Assembly: GCA_016787265.1 (NCBI GenBank)
Contig: JAEUVF010000005.1
Span: 62,001 to 126,000, forward strand
DNA length: 64,000 bases
Source: Flavipsychrobacter sp.
GTDB taxonomy: Bacteria; Bacteroidota; Bacteroidia; Chitinophagales; Chitinophagaceae
Direction: 5' to 3'
The notes beneath the pieces were generated by a model. The model did no database searches and was not told the origin of the DNA. It saw only the letters and a list, made by a program, of their open reading frames with translations. Below are positions 50,546 through 58,909 of the stretch, piece after piece. The first letter of the stretch is position 1, and the number at the start of each line of letters is the position of its first letter. The translations under genes and the position numbers were made by a program.

Positions 50546-52225
50546 ATGTATTCATCCACCTCCCTCCTTCAACAAGCCCAATTGATTGCCGATCTTTCAG
50601 AAGGGCATTCGCTTCCGCAAGCCATACAGGAACTGAAAAAAGAACCTGCCCTCCAGGCTATGATTGATTTTTTCGGTTGTGCCGCACCGGAAGAAGCTAT
50701 CCTGCTGGCCTGGGCTATCGCCCGGGGTATCCGGGTATCCGATTTCATGCTGCAGGATCTTATTGAAGATTTCGGAAAAGACCTGCATCAGGTAAATCTT
50801 CTCCTGCGCAGTTTACAGGCACTCTGCCAGATGAACCTCCTGGAGGCTGATGTAGATCCCACTGATAACAGCTTCCTGCTCGCCAAATTCAAGCTCCCCA
50901 CCCAGGTCCTGCTGGCTGCACTACACCAAAATGCAGGCTTACTCCTGCCTGTAAAATTGGCCCGTTTTCAATCCTACCTGCAATTCGCCTTTCAATTGAT
51001 CGGGTTGGTGAAAGCCGACAAACTGAATGCTGCTAATTTTCACAAATCCTTACTTCAGGCAGAAAACCACAACACACACCTGCCTGCCATTCAACAGCTC
51101 AGGCAACTGATCCCCGACTTTCAGCAACGACTTATCCTGCTCGTTTTGCTGGAGCATTCTATTCAGCAGGACCACAAATGGATCGACCTTACCGATGTTG
51201 TAAAATACTACGCTCCTAACATGCTGGAGGCCTATGAATCACTGTGCCGCTTCCGAACCGGACAATGGCAGCTCTTCCGGGAGGGTTTCATCCAGCCCTA
51301 TAGTCCAGAGATCGCCGATGAACAACACGTTAAGCTTACTGCTTACGCTTTTCAGGTATTGCTTCCGGAAATCCCGGTTCCCGCTGCTTTCCAATCCAGC
51401 TTGCTGCGGGTCATCCTACCGGATGCCATTACACCCGAAGCCCTGTTCTTTGAACCTGCCCAACAGGAACAATTGGGTCTGATCGGCAGCGTTTTTCAAC
51501 AGGATCAACTTGCTTCCCTGCAGGCTGCCCTCAAAAGCAATGGGCTGCAACCTGGCATTTCTATCCTCCTGCATGGACAACCAGGTACCGGTAAAACGGC
51601 TTCTGTGCTGCAATGGGCCCAACGCTCAGGTCGTACAGTTTTGCAGGTAGAGATTTCCCAGATCCGCAGCAAATGGTTGGGCGATTCTGAAAAAAACATG
51701 CGACGTGTTTTCTCCGACTACGATAGAGCCTGCCGTGAGTATACGCAGCTTCCGGTTTTGCTTTTCAATGAAGCCGATGCACTTTTTGGTCGCCGGCTAC
51801 AGGCAGAAAGATCCGTTGACCAGGTGCAAAACAACCTGCAGAATATCCTGCTGCAGGCGATGGAAGATTTCAAGGGCATCCTGGTTGCTACCACCAACCT
51901 GCCGAAACAACTCGATCCCGCTTTTGACCGGCGCTTCCTCTATAAGCTCTATTTTGATAAACCTACCCAGGCTGCCCGCCTGCAAATCTGGAAAGCAGCA
52001 TTCCCTGCTGTGAAGCACCAAACCCTCTTAGAGCTGGATCAGCAATACGCCCTTACGGGTGGACAAATTCGCAATATCCAGAGAAAGTTCACCATCCAGC
52101 AGGTTGTTGGTAATAAACAACCGGATGCAGATTGCTTACACCAATGGGCAGCCGAAGAACTCTATTGCGAACGTTCCGACCGGCCGGCAGTCATCGGCTT
52201 TCAGGCTTATCGTCAATGCAGTTGA
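50546..52225 (+). CDS. AAA family ATPase with N-terminal helical domain
   Basis: A 559-residue protein. Residues 1-320 are helical with no known domain name (ARGIRVSDFMLQDLIED, QLIPDFQQRLILLVLLEHSIQQD). The AAA module (about 320-510) has Walker A GQPGTGKT (344-351), a Walker B of the form LLFNEAD (an Asn in place of the usual Asp before Glu), ATTN as sensor 1 and FDRRF, the arginine finger. The same family of cytoplasmic ATPases with an LLFNEAD box is common in Bacteroidota and is not well studied. GC content is higher than in the island before it. Confidence 0.75.
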   Translation: MYSSTSLLQQAQLIADLSEGHSLPQAIQELKKEPALQAMIDFFGCAAPEEAILLAWAIARGIRVSDFMLQDLIEDFGKDLHQVNLLLRSLQALCQMNLLEADVDPTDNSFLLAKFKLPTQVLLAALHQNAGLLLPVKLARFQSYLQFAFQLIGLVKADKLNAANFHKSLLQAENHNTHLPAIQQLRQLIPDFQQRLILLVLLEHSIQQDHKWIDLTDVVKYYAPNMLEAYESLCRFRTGQWQLFREGFIQPYSPEIADEQHVKLTAYAFQVLLPEIPVPAAFQSSLLRVILPDAITPEALFFEPAQQEQLGLIGSVFQQDQLASLQAALKSNGLQPGISILLHGQPGTGKTASVLQWAQRSGRTVLQVEISQIRSKWLGDSEKNMRRVFSDYDRACREYTQLPVLLFNEADALFGRRLQAERSVDQVQNNLQNILLQAMEDFKGILVATTNLPKQLDPAFDRRFLYKLYFDKPTQAARLQIWKAAFPAVKHQTLLELDQQYALTGGQIRNIQRKFTIQQVVGNKQPDADCLHQWAAEELYCERSDRPAVIGFQAYRQCS

Positions 52226-52254
52226 GACATTGTTAATGGGATAAATAAACTCAT

Positions 52255-52479
52255 ATGTATATTCTGATAGTGATGATTTTCACCGCAGCCTGTATGTTTG
52301 CCTATGCTCAGTTGCACGACTGGATTAATGAAGGAGTTGCCGGTATTCAAAAGCCCTGGCTGCGCCATACCATTGCTATCCTGCTGAAACTGATCGCGAT
52401 CCTTACTACCATTACAATCTGGATCTTCACGGTCCTGTTTATTGTAATGTTTGAAAGTGCCAGAGAAAAAAGCAAATGA
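52255..52479 (+). CDS. Small two-helix membrane protein
   Basis: A 74-residue protein with an N-terminal hydrophobic segment (MYILIVMIFTAACMFAYA), a polar loop (QLHDWINEGVAGIQKPWLRH) and a second strongly hydrophobic helix (about residues 38-66, with ITIWIFTVLFIVMF). The end is basic. The gene follows the ATPase gene by 29 bases and ends just before a clean terminator. No family is recognised; co-transcription with the ATPase is likely but the role is open. Confidence 0.6.
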   Translation: MYILIVMIFTAACMFAYAQLHDWINEGVAGIQKPWLRHTIAILLKLIAILTTITIWIFTVLFIVMFESAREKSK

Positions 52480-52480
52480 T

Positions 52481-52519
52481 AAAGCCATGGTCAGGTACTT
52501 GTCCTGCCATGGCTTTTTT
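52481..52519 (+). terminator. Rho-independent terminator after the ATPase unit
   Basis: Stem AAAGCCATGG(T)CAGG pairs with CCTGCCATGGCTTT with a single bulged T at 52491, loop TACTTGT, and is followed by six Ts in all. It closes the unit with the ATPase and the small membrane protein; the next gene is on the opposite strand. Confidence 0.8.
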
Positions 52520-52538
52520 GGGGTTTCAGAGAGAAGAC

Positions 52539-53048
52539 TTAATAGCCTTCTGCAGCTATGATAGCACCTGTGGTAATGACGGCCGCAGCTCCAATTCCAG
52601 CTAATACCGCCGCGCCTTTTCTTTTCTTCTTTACAGGAACCGGATCTACAATCAACGGCTTTTGCAGTATGCCGGCTTTTATCAGCGCTGTATCTGCCAA
52701 TTGAAGCTTTCGGAAATTCTTATAGGAAGCAGGCCATCCTGTAACGCTTACAGTCACACGACTTCCTTCTGTTTCAATTTGATAAGAGGGTTCAATCAAC
52801 ACATCGGCATTGGCTGCTTTCAATGCTGCGGCAATTGCTTCAACTTTTAGTAAATCAAGTGATGTGCTTGTAGTGCCGGCCTTACTGCCGGAAGTTTTAG
52901 TTTCACGGATATCGAGATCCGCCACCACTGGAAAATGCAATACACCACCACCATAAATATCCATGGTTTTCGCAGTGCTTGTTTTTTGCATACTGCTACA
53001 GGAATAAAGAACAATACTGGAAGCTACAATTGCAACTAATTTTTTCAT
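52539..53048 (-). CDS. Putative lipoprotein
   Basis: A 169-residue protein with a Sec/lipobox start (VLYSCSSM, cysteine at residue 17). The mature part has a beta-alpha pattern (DLDIRETKTSG, VEAIAAALKAANADVLIEPSYQIE, SRVTVSVTGWPASYKNF) that resembles small periplasmic BON or DUF-type domains. A basic segment (VKKKRK) precedes a C-terminal hydrophobic run (AAVLAGIGAAAVITTGAIIAAE), which could be a membrane helix. No precise family can be named. It is convergent with the ATPase unit and stands alone. Confidence 0.6.
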   Translation of the reverse strand: MKKLVAIVASSIVLYSCSSMQKTSTAKTMDIYGGGVLHFPVVADLDIRETKTSGSKAGTTSTSLDLLKVEAIAAALKAANADVLIEPSYQIETEGSRVTVSVTGWPASYKNFRKLQLADTALIKAGILQKPLIVDPVPVKKKRKGAAVLAGIGAAAVITTGAIIAAEGY

Positions 53049-53118
53049 CTTGGTTCAGGAGGGGTTTTAGTACTCCGGATTGCAAGTATAGTGAGATAGT
53101 GTGCAGTGTATTTGCAAC

Positions 53119-54477
53119 CTACTCCACCTTCCCAAATCCCGTATACCCCTGCGCATAAGACTGATCCTCCAGCCATAATATCCGCGCTCCCCTGATACAG
53201 GAGAAATAGGCATTATAGGTTTTAGGCTTCCCCTCTATTTCGGAACATCGGATCGTCCAATTATTCAGTACAGAAAACTGTCCGGCACTTTTGGCCGACT
53301 GAAATTTAATGTTTCCAACAAAGCCATTGGCAGCACTGATCGACCAGTTATAGCGTTGACCCCCCTGAAACTCAAATGTCTGCGAGGAACTATGGGTATC
53401 CATTCCTGCACTGTTTCCTGTATTCACATTCACATACTGCGTTACCCCACTAAAGCTGGAACTCCAGGTTCCGCTTAAATCTGCCGCAGCAATAGCAAAC
53501 TTATTATAGCCTCCCATCCTTACCAGTGGATCCCAGGCAGTAAAAAAAGCATCCAGATTGTCGATATTAATCCCAAAGGCCTGAATGAAACTCTGCTGAT
53601 CAGGCGCAATGAACTCCATCCAGTTGCTGTTGCCTTTCTTGAATAATACTACATATAATGATTTACCGGTAGTCCTGTCTGTGACAGTGCCTGCCGCTAT
53701 CTTACCTGGCTCATAGGAGGAGGGAAAACTTACCCTGAAATTCTTTAAACTGCTGTACCGCGGTGCCACCAGCAAATTCCAGAAAAGCCGTAGTTCTTCA
53801 TCCGTATTGGAATAATATTTCTTCTCTTCCGCTACCGGATAATGTATCAATACCTTCAGTCTGCCTTTCTCTACTGCTACCCAGTTTTCCTGAACAGTAC
53901 TTGTCCAGCCGTCATCGAAATTGGTGATGCTGTACCTGAACTGTCCGGAAACTTTTGGAGTAGCCGCCAACTCTGGTGGGCTTGGAGCCGTATTGGGCTT
54001 GTCTATTTCCAGGCTGCCAATAAATGCTTCGATGTTCGTAAGATAACGTTGACCACTGGTTGTAGCCAGGATATCAATGGTACGGCCATAACCTGAAAAA
54101 GCTGTCAGCAACGCAATCGAATTGGCTCCTTCAAATACATACTTCCCGGCTGCCGATTGTATTTGCCAACCATCAGCTTCATCCGTTGTGCTACCCAGTG
54201 GAGGTTCACTTATCTGAAGTGGTCCCGCTACTAATTCCTTCCAGGCAAGATCAAAATCCGCTGCCAAAGTTCCTGTACTGGCAATACTTCTGTATAAAGA
54301 AATTTTGCACCAGCTCTTGTCTTTGGGATCCACATAGATATACGTGATGACGCTGGGCTTCTCAATTTTTTGCCATCCGGCAGGAGCCGTATAACGCACT
54401 AGATCAAATTGAGCAGTCTGTGAATAGGCTTGCCCGATACCTATTATAAAACTTACTATTACCAGAATTTTTTTCAT
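53119..54477 (-). CDS. Secreted protein of unknown function (452 residues)
   Basis: A protein with signal peptide (GIGQAYSQT) and no membrane helix after it. Two halves can be seen: residues 20-160 with AGWQKIEKPSVITYIYVDPKDKSW and GRTIDILATTSGQRYL, and residues 175-300 of similar layout (DDGWTSTVQENWVAVEKGRLKVLIHYP), so it may be an internal duplication of one alpha/beta domain. The C-terminal part (about 330-452) is a beta-rich lipocalin-like region (LSGTWSSSFSG, FQGGQRYNWSISA). It is the last gene of a three-gene minus-strand set with short gaps. Confidence 0.55.
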   Translation of the reverse strand: MKKILVIVSFIIGIGQAYSQTAQFDLVRYTAPAGWQKIEKPSVITYIYVDPKDKSWCKISLYRSIASTGTLAADFDLAWKELVAGPLQISEPPLGSTTDEADGWQIQSAAGKYVFEGANSIALLTAFSGYGRTIDILATTSGQRYLTNIEAFIGSLEIDKPNTAPSPPELAATPKVSGQFRYSITNFDDGWTSTVQENWVAVEKGRLKVLIHYPVAEEKKYYSNTDEELRLFWNLLVAPRYSSLKNFRVSFPSSYEPGKIAAGTVTDRTTGKSLYVVLFKKGNSNWMEFIAPDQQSFIQAFGINIDNLDAFFTAWDPLVRMGGYNKFAIAAADLSGTWSSSFSGVTQYVNVNTGNSAGMDTHSSSQTFEFQGGQRYNWSISAANGFVGNIKFQSAKSAGQFSVLNNWTIRCSEIEGKPKTYNAYFSCIRGARILWLEDQSYAQGYTGFGKVE

Positions 54478-54486
54478 ATATGCTGT

Positions 54487-56397
54487 TTATTCATTTGTTA
54501 TACTGATGTTGCCGAGATAGACTTCCCCACGGTCGGCATCCATGATATCATAATACCAGTCTACATAAGTAAACCTTACCCCTTTGGGTAGTTCCATATT
54601 CGCACTCTTATCTGCTTTGTTGTAATCAAGATAGGGTACTGTCTGTCCATTGATCATCACCGTTACCTGCTGCCCTTTCTTCTTTAGGACTACATGGACC
54701 AATCGTTTTTTATTGGTGTAGGTGCCTGGCGCTATTCCATAACTTGTATAACTCCTGTTGAGCTGATCAGGAAACTTGATGGTGATATTGGCATCTGATG
54801 GATAAATAGCCAGGTTCTCTTCATTGCCGGGTGCTACCCTGATCAAAACCTTGGTGGACTGCTTATTCTCCGCCGGTTTACCCTGGAAAATATAATCAGA
54901 TGACAATAATTTGAGTGTTACAGTATGTCCCTGGCGGCCTGAAAAATCCGTAGTCAGAAGGTCATACGCGAGTGTAAAATCTTCCGGAAGCGGTAAACCT
55001 AATGCCGGTGTTGGTACCTGGAAAGTTCCCTGTGCCATTTTCAACCAGTTTCCCGGATAGCCGGCTACATTCGTTACTACTGATACAGCATCCCGGCTCT
55101 TGTTGGGAATATACCATCCATTTGGAGCATTGCCTATGGCAGTGCCCGAAAAATCTTCTTTGAAATGTTGCCCCGCTGCCAATTGCGCAGGCTTCACCTG
55201 CAGGTATTCCTTCCTGGATTTCAATCGTGCTGCCTGCTCCTCTCCATTCGTAACTGTATAGGGTTTGCCTTTTACTTTTTCAGGCTGAAAAAAATAAGCA
55301 TACACATAATCAAAATTGAAATACCGAAGCATGGCCCGATGGATCTCTGATTCTTTCACTGCACCTCCAGGCTTTTCCGGTCGCCATGCGATAGACACCC
55401 ACAAGGGCTTGTCCTGCCTGCTTTTTTCAATCACTCCTTCGGCATATTTGTACAGCGGATAACCGCCATTGGTAGTTCCTGTTGCGTCTTCTATGAAGAT
55501 GGGGTCATTGTTCTGAAAAGCAGTGGCATCCGGACCGCTGAAATAATTTAGGACAGCCGGCTCATCTAGTTGGTTGCGGTATTTCTCTTTCACCGCAGCC
55601 AGCCATTTAATTCGGCGGGGATGTTTCTCTTCATCCAGATGCTTTATAAAGGCAGCCTGCTGTTTGAGATTATTCGGACTCGCTTCTATGATGTCTTTTT
55701 TATCTTTTTCATAGGCCTGTGCCAGCGCGCGCTCACACTGCTGCAGAAACTCTCCTTTCGTGACCGCCACTATCGGTAACTGATTGCCGGGAATCAACAC
55801 TACGGTTACATAAGGTCCATAGAAATACACGAGATACTTTGAAAATCGATCGCCTTCATGCAATCCATATGGCTTTACGAGTTTCTCAAATGCCGGATTT
55901 CCAAAACTCGCAGCATAATTGTCCTTCGGCATAGTGAAATATGCTTTCTCCTTTGGATTCAGCAGCCAAACCGGATTGATCCCAAACAATAAATTCGTGT
56001 ACATATAAACGGGAGTCCAGGTTTCACTTACTTTCTCCAGCCGCTTGCGATCAGCACTATAGGTTACATTCCAGATCAGGAAATCAGTGCCTACGCCATA
56101 CGGTCTCATTGCTTCGCGGGCGGTTAGAAAAGCCGGACTCGTTACTGTTCCCCAACCTCCAATCGGCGTGTAGGTTTTCTGAAACCAACTGGTGAAACTA
56201 TCGGCGATGGCTACCTGATAAGGCGTATAGCTGCGGCCCTCCTTTGTGACAGGAGCATATTTCTTACCCTTAAAGGAATAGACCTTTTGCCATCCAAGTA
56301 CGGTATCGGCAATTACCTGCTGATCAGATCGCTGTGCCCTTACATAGTTCATACTGAACAGGCAAAGCAGTAGGACAACCAGCTTTCGATTCATCAT
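54487..56397 (-). CDS. Secreted protein with C-terminal LamG-like part (636 residues)
   Basis: A signal peptide (NYVRAQ) is followed by an N-terminal helical part (about 25-420) with no known domain; it includes motifs FGNPAFEKLVKPYGLHEGDRF and a region rich in Tyr and Trp. The C-terminal 210 residues (from FKEDFSGTAIGNAPNGWYIPN) are a beta-sandwich with concanavalin/LamG look: GNWLKMAQGTFQVP, FTLAYDLLTTDFSGRQGHTV, VTVMINGQTVPYLDY and VYLGNISITNE. Such domains bind sugars or serve as stabilising modules. It is the middle gene of the three-gene set and lies six bases from the gene upstream. Confidence 0.6.
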   Translation of the reverse strand: MMNRKLVVLLLCLFSMNYVRAQRSDQQVIADTVLGWQKVYSFKGKKYAPVTKEGRSYTPYQVAIADSFTSWFQKTYTPIGGWGTVTSPAFLTAREAMRPYGVGTDFLIWNVTYSADRKRLEKVSETWTPVYMYTNLLFGINPVWLLNPKEKAYFTMPKDNYAASFGNPAFEKLVKPYGLHEGDRFSKYLVYFYGPYVTVVLIPGNQLPIVAVTKGEFLQQCERALAQAYEKDKKDIIEASPNNLKQQAAFIKHLDEEKHPRRIKWLAAVKEKYRNQLDEPAVLNYFSGPDATAFQNNDPIFIEDATGTTNGGYPLYKYAEGVIEKSRQDKPLWVSIAWRPEKPGGAVKESEIHRAMLRYFNFDYVYAYFFQPEKVKGKPYTVTNGEEQAARLKSRKEYLQVKPAQLAAGQHFKEDFSGTAIGNAPNGWYIPNKSRDAVSVVTNVAGYPGNWLKMAQGTFQVPTPALGLPLPEDFTLAYDLLTTDFSGRQGHTVTLKLLSSDYIFQGKPAENKQSTKVLIRVAPGNEENLAIYPSDANITIKFPDQLNRSYTSYGIAPGTYTNKKRLVHVVLKKKGQQVTVMINGQTVPYLDYNKADKSANMELPKGVRFTYVDWYYDIMDADRGEVYLGNISITNE

Positions 56398-56403
56398 GAT
56401 AAA

Positions 56404-58740
56404 TTATTTTACAGTTAAGCTTGTGAATTCATTACTGCTACTTGCGCTGTAACCACTGTTTACGCCCCAACGGTTATCGGCGCTAAGGGTTGCTCCGGTT
56501 GTTACTTTTGGTGCTTCAATTTGTACATCGGCTCCTTTCAGTACCTGGTTAATCAATCCTTCTGTCTCAGCCCCTGCTGTTGCAAAATCTGCCTCCATAG
56601 TCGCACTCATATCCAGCTTCTGACTTTCCTTCACATACATATCCGTAATGCCTTCAGGCCCTAATTCCAGTCCAACGCCCAACTCGCCCTTAAGTGAAAT
56701 ATCCACGGGCGCTGCATCGGTTATGCTCTTTGGTAATAAGGATAATGAACCATCTATGCCAAGGTCCACACTGCCTTTGGTAAAACCGGCCGCATCAAAT
56801 TCTCCGTTCACTTTTACATCCAGCCCCTTGGTATTCTTACCCACACTTACTTTCCCCGATTCGAAATGGCCTTCCTCGTCAAATTTGCCCGCCACTTCCA
56901 GATCTACTGCTTTTACAGTAATGCCCACAGATGCTTCTTCGATTCGATTGGTGTTGAAGTTTTCGGTCCATTTACTTTTTAGAGGCAGATAAGTCGGATT
57001 GAATTCCACATCCATTTGGTTGCAGCGGATGGTGATTTGTCCGGTTAAGGGCACATACAGGGTAGATTTCATTTTGCAATTCACTTTATCATAATCAGGA
57101 AGTTTTTTCGGTTTGCGGTTTTGTGGAGCGGTGGGCGGCATACATTGCTGCGCGCCAAAATACTCATGCGGAAGTCCTTTCAACTTACTGATATAATCCT
57201 TTTTCAATTGCAGGATTGCTTTAAGCGCTGAGCTGGCACTGGGTGCTGTTGCCCTGATGATATCATACTGATGGTAGGCCTCCGTGGTCCATTCTTTCAT
57301 TTTCTTATTCCGGAATTCCATATTCAATTCGTTGATCGCTTTGATGTATTTATTCCGGATGGGTGTTTCACCTGCACAGTTGTCCTGCAGGTTGGCCCCG
57401 CCTGCCACCAGCTTACCAAATCGTTCTGCTTCTTTCCTGAGCTCCTCTTCGTATGCCTGTTTCAGGGCAGCCCATTTTTTGGCATACTCCACACCTTCCC
57501 TGGTCTTCTTTTCAACTTCATACTGGTACGTAGCATCCAGCCGATTGCCGGCTAAACTGATTGCCCGATAATAATAGGGAGAGAAGCCCATGCTTCGGCC
57601 CGTTGAAAGTTTCTGCTGTATGAGACTGAGTTCATTGGCCTCACGTTCACTGGCTTTCCGGATAGCGTCTTCCAGTCCGGCTTCTGCCTCGCTTAATTGC
57701 TGCCTCGCGAGGATCCAGTGATCTTCTATATCCATTCCAATTGTGGACGTGTATATGCCGGGTAACAGTGCCGCATATGCGCCGAGGTCAAAGGAAGTAG
57801 AGTAATAGTTTTGGGGGAGATAATAGTTGGAGCCGGACTTCTTCTTCTTCTCCAATGAGTTTAATTTATCAAGTTTTGTTTTGGTGACACTATGCTTCAG
57901 CGATTTCCGCAACACAAGTGCAGCCTCAGCCAGTTCCCCGCGAGATTCAAGCAGAAGACATTTGGTATAATTAGCCTGAGGATGATTGGCATAAATAAGG
58001 ATGGCACTGTCCAGATAGAGTTCGCCTTTTTGTTCATCTCCGAGTTGCAGCCAGGCCTGACCAAGATTATTGTAAATAGTGGAGTTACGGTGATGTATGC
58101 TATTCAGTTTCTGCAGCAAGGGTATGGCAATATGAGCTGCTCCGGTCATGGTTAGATAAGCTGCATAATTATTGTAGTTGTCCGCATTGGGAAGGGCTTC
58201 CACAGATTTGCCCATCAGGTACACGGCCGGTTCCTTCAAACTCATCATCCACATCCCATTGGCAGTGGCAGCAATCATCGCTCCATAATTCCGGTCATTT
58301 TTAAACTGCGCCATTGCTTTTTCTGCAAGGGCTTTTGACTGCGGCCGGATCAGTGCGGCGATGGCTGTATTGGTATTTTTTACATAGGAGGTGAGCGCAT
58401 CATTTGATAAAATACCTTTCGGCATTGCATTGATCAGGGCAGCCTTTTTCGCAGGTATCACTTTCCCATCTTCGTCATATGCCTGGGCCAGTTGCTGATC
58501 GGTTACTTTGGGAACATTTTTGAACGAGGGTATTTTGATTCCCATACTGTCCATCATTCTTTTCTCTTCCGGATCGAGCCCATCAATCGCCTCTTGTGCT
58601 TCTTTCATAAGTGCTTCCATTTCCTTGCTTGTGGGAGCCTGTTCCTTTGCAGGCTTTGGCTTGGGTTTGGGTTTCGGACTCTGAGCAGTAAGCGTTAGTG
58701 CAAGGAAACTGCAGCAGACCGGGAGGATGTACTTTTTCAT
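56404..58740 (-). CDS. Secreted TPR protein with beta-rich tail (778 residues)
   Basis: The protein starts with a signal peptide (FLALTLTAQ) and a KPKPKPKP linker. Residues about 120-290 hold TPR-like repeats (NYNNYAAYLTMTGAAHIAIPLLQKL, YNNLGQAWLQLGDEQKGELYLDSA, LLESRGELAEAALVLRKSL). A long charged coiled-coil-like part (about 290-560) has EELRKEAERFGKLV and KKMKEWTTEAYHQYD. The last 200 residues are repetitive beta strands (VDLEVAGKFDEEGHFESGKVSVG, VKVNGEFDAAGFTKGSVDLG), like a stacked sheet. It is the first gene of the set 58740-53119 (minus strand) and probably directs an envelope complex with the two downstream products. Confidence 0.62.
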   Translation of the reverse strand: MKKYILPVCCSFLALTLTAQSPKPKPKPKPAKEQAPTSKEMEALMKEAQEAIDGLDPEEKRMMDSMGIKIPSFKNVPKVTDQQLAQAYDEDGKVIPAKKAALINAMPKGILSNDALTSYVKNTNTAIAALIRPQSKALAEKAMAQFKNDRNYGAMIAATANGMWMMSLKEPAVYLMGKSVEALPNADNYNNYAAYLTMTGAAHIAIPLLQKLNSIHHRNSTIYNNLGQAWLQLGDEQKGELYLDSAILIYANHPQANYTKCLLLESRGELAEAALVLRKSLKHSVTKTKLDKLNSLEKKKKSGSNYYLPQNYYSTSFDLGAYAALLPGIYTSTIGMDIEDHWILARQQLSEAEAGLEDAIRKASEREANELSLIQQKLSTGRSMGFSPYYYRAISLAGNRLDATYQYEVEKKTREGVEYAKKWAALKQAYEEELRKEAERFGKLVAGGANLQDNCAGETPIRNKYIKAINELNMEFRNKKMKEWTTEAYHQYDIIRATAPSASSALKAILQLKKDYISKLKGLPHEYFGAQQCMPPTAPQNRKPKKLPDYDKVNCKMKSTLYVPLTGQITIRCNQMDVEFNPTYLPLKSKWTENFNTNRIEEASVGITVKAVDLEVAGKFDEEGHFESGKVSVGKNTKGLDVKVNGEFDAAGFTKGSVDLGIDGSLSLLPKSITDAAPVDISLKGELGVGLELGPEGITDMYVKESQKLDMSATMEADFATAGAETEGLINQVLKGADVQIEAPKVTTGATLSADNRWGVNSGYSASSSNEFTSLTVK

Positions 58741-58909
58741 ATTAGCTGATGTCGGTTAGATGGATACAAATATGTCAGCTTCTGTTCGCCTGGTCCATAC
58801 CCATTTACTGGTATATTTTGGAGGATATAAAAAATCCTGTTTTCAGGGTAGTAGTTACCTGCGCAATTCACCCGTTATTTACGGTATATTTAGATCGATC
58901 CTCAACTGC

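Noticed and set aside
58760..58909. 50-residue N-terminal extension of the second TPR kinase
   Set aside because: It would bury the signal peptide at residue 51; the ATG at 58910 gives a normal N-terminus.
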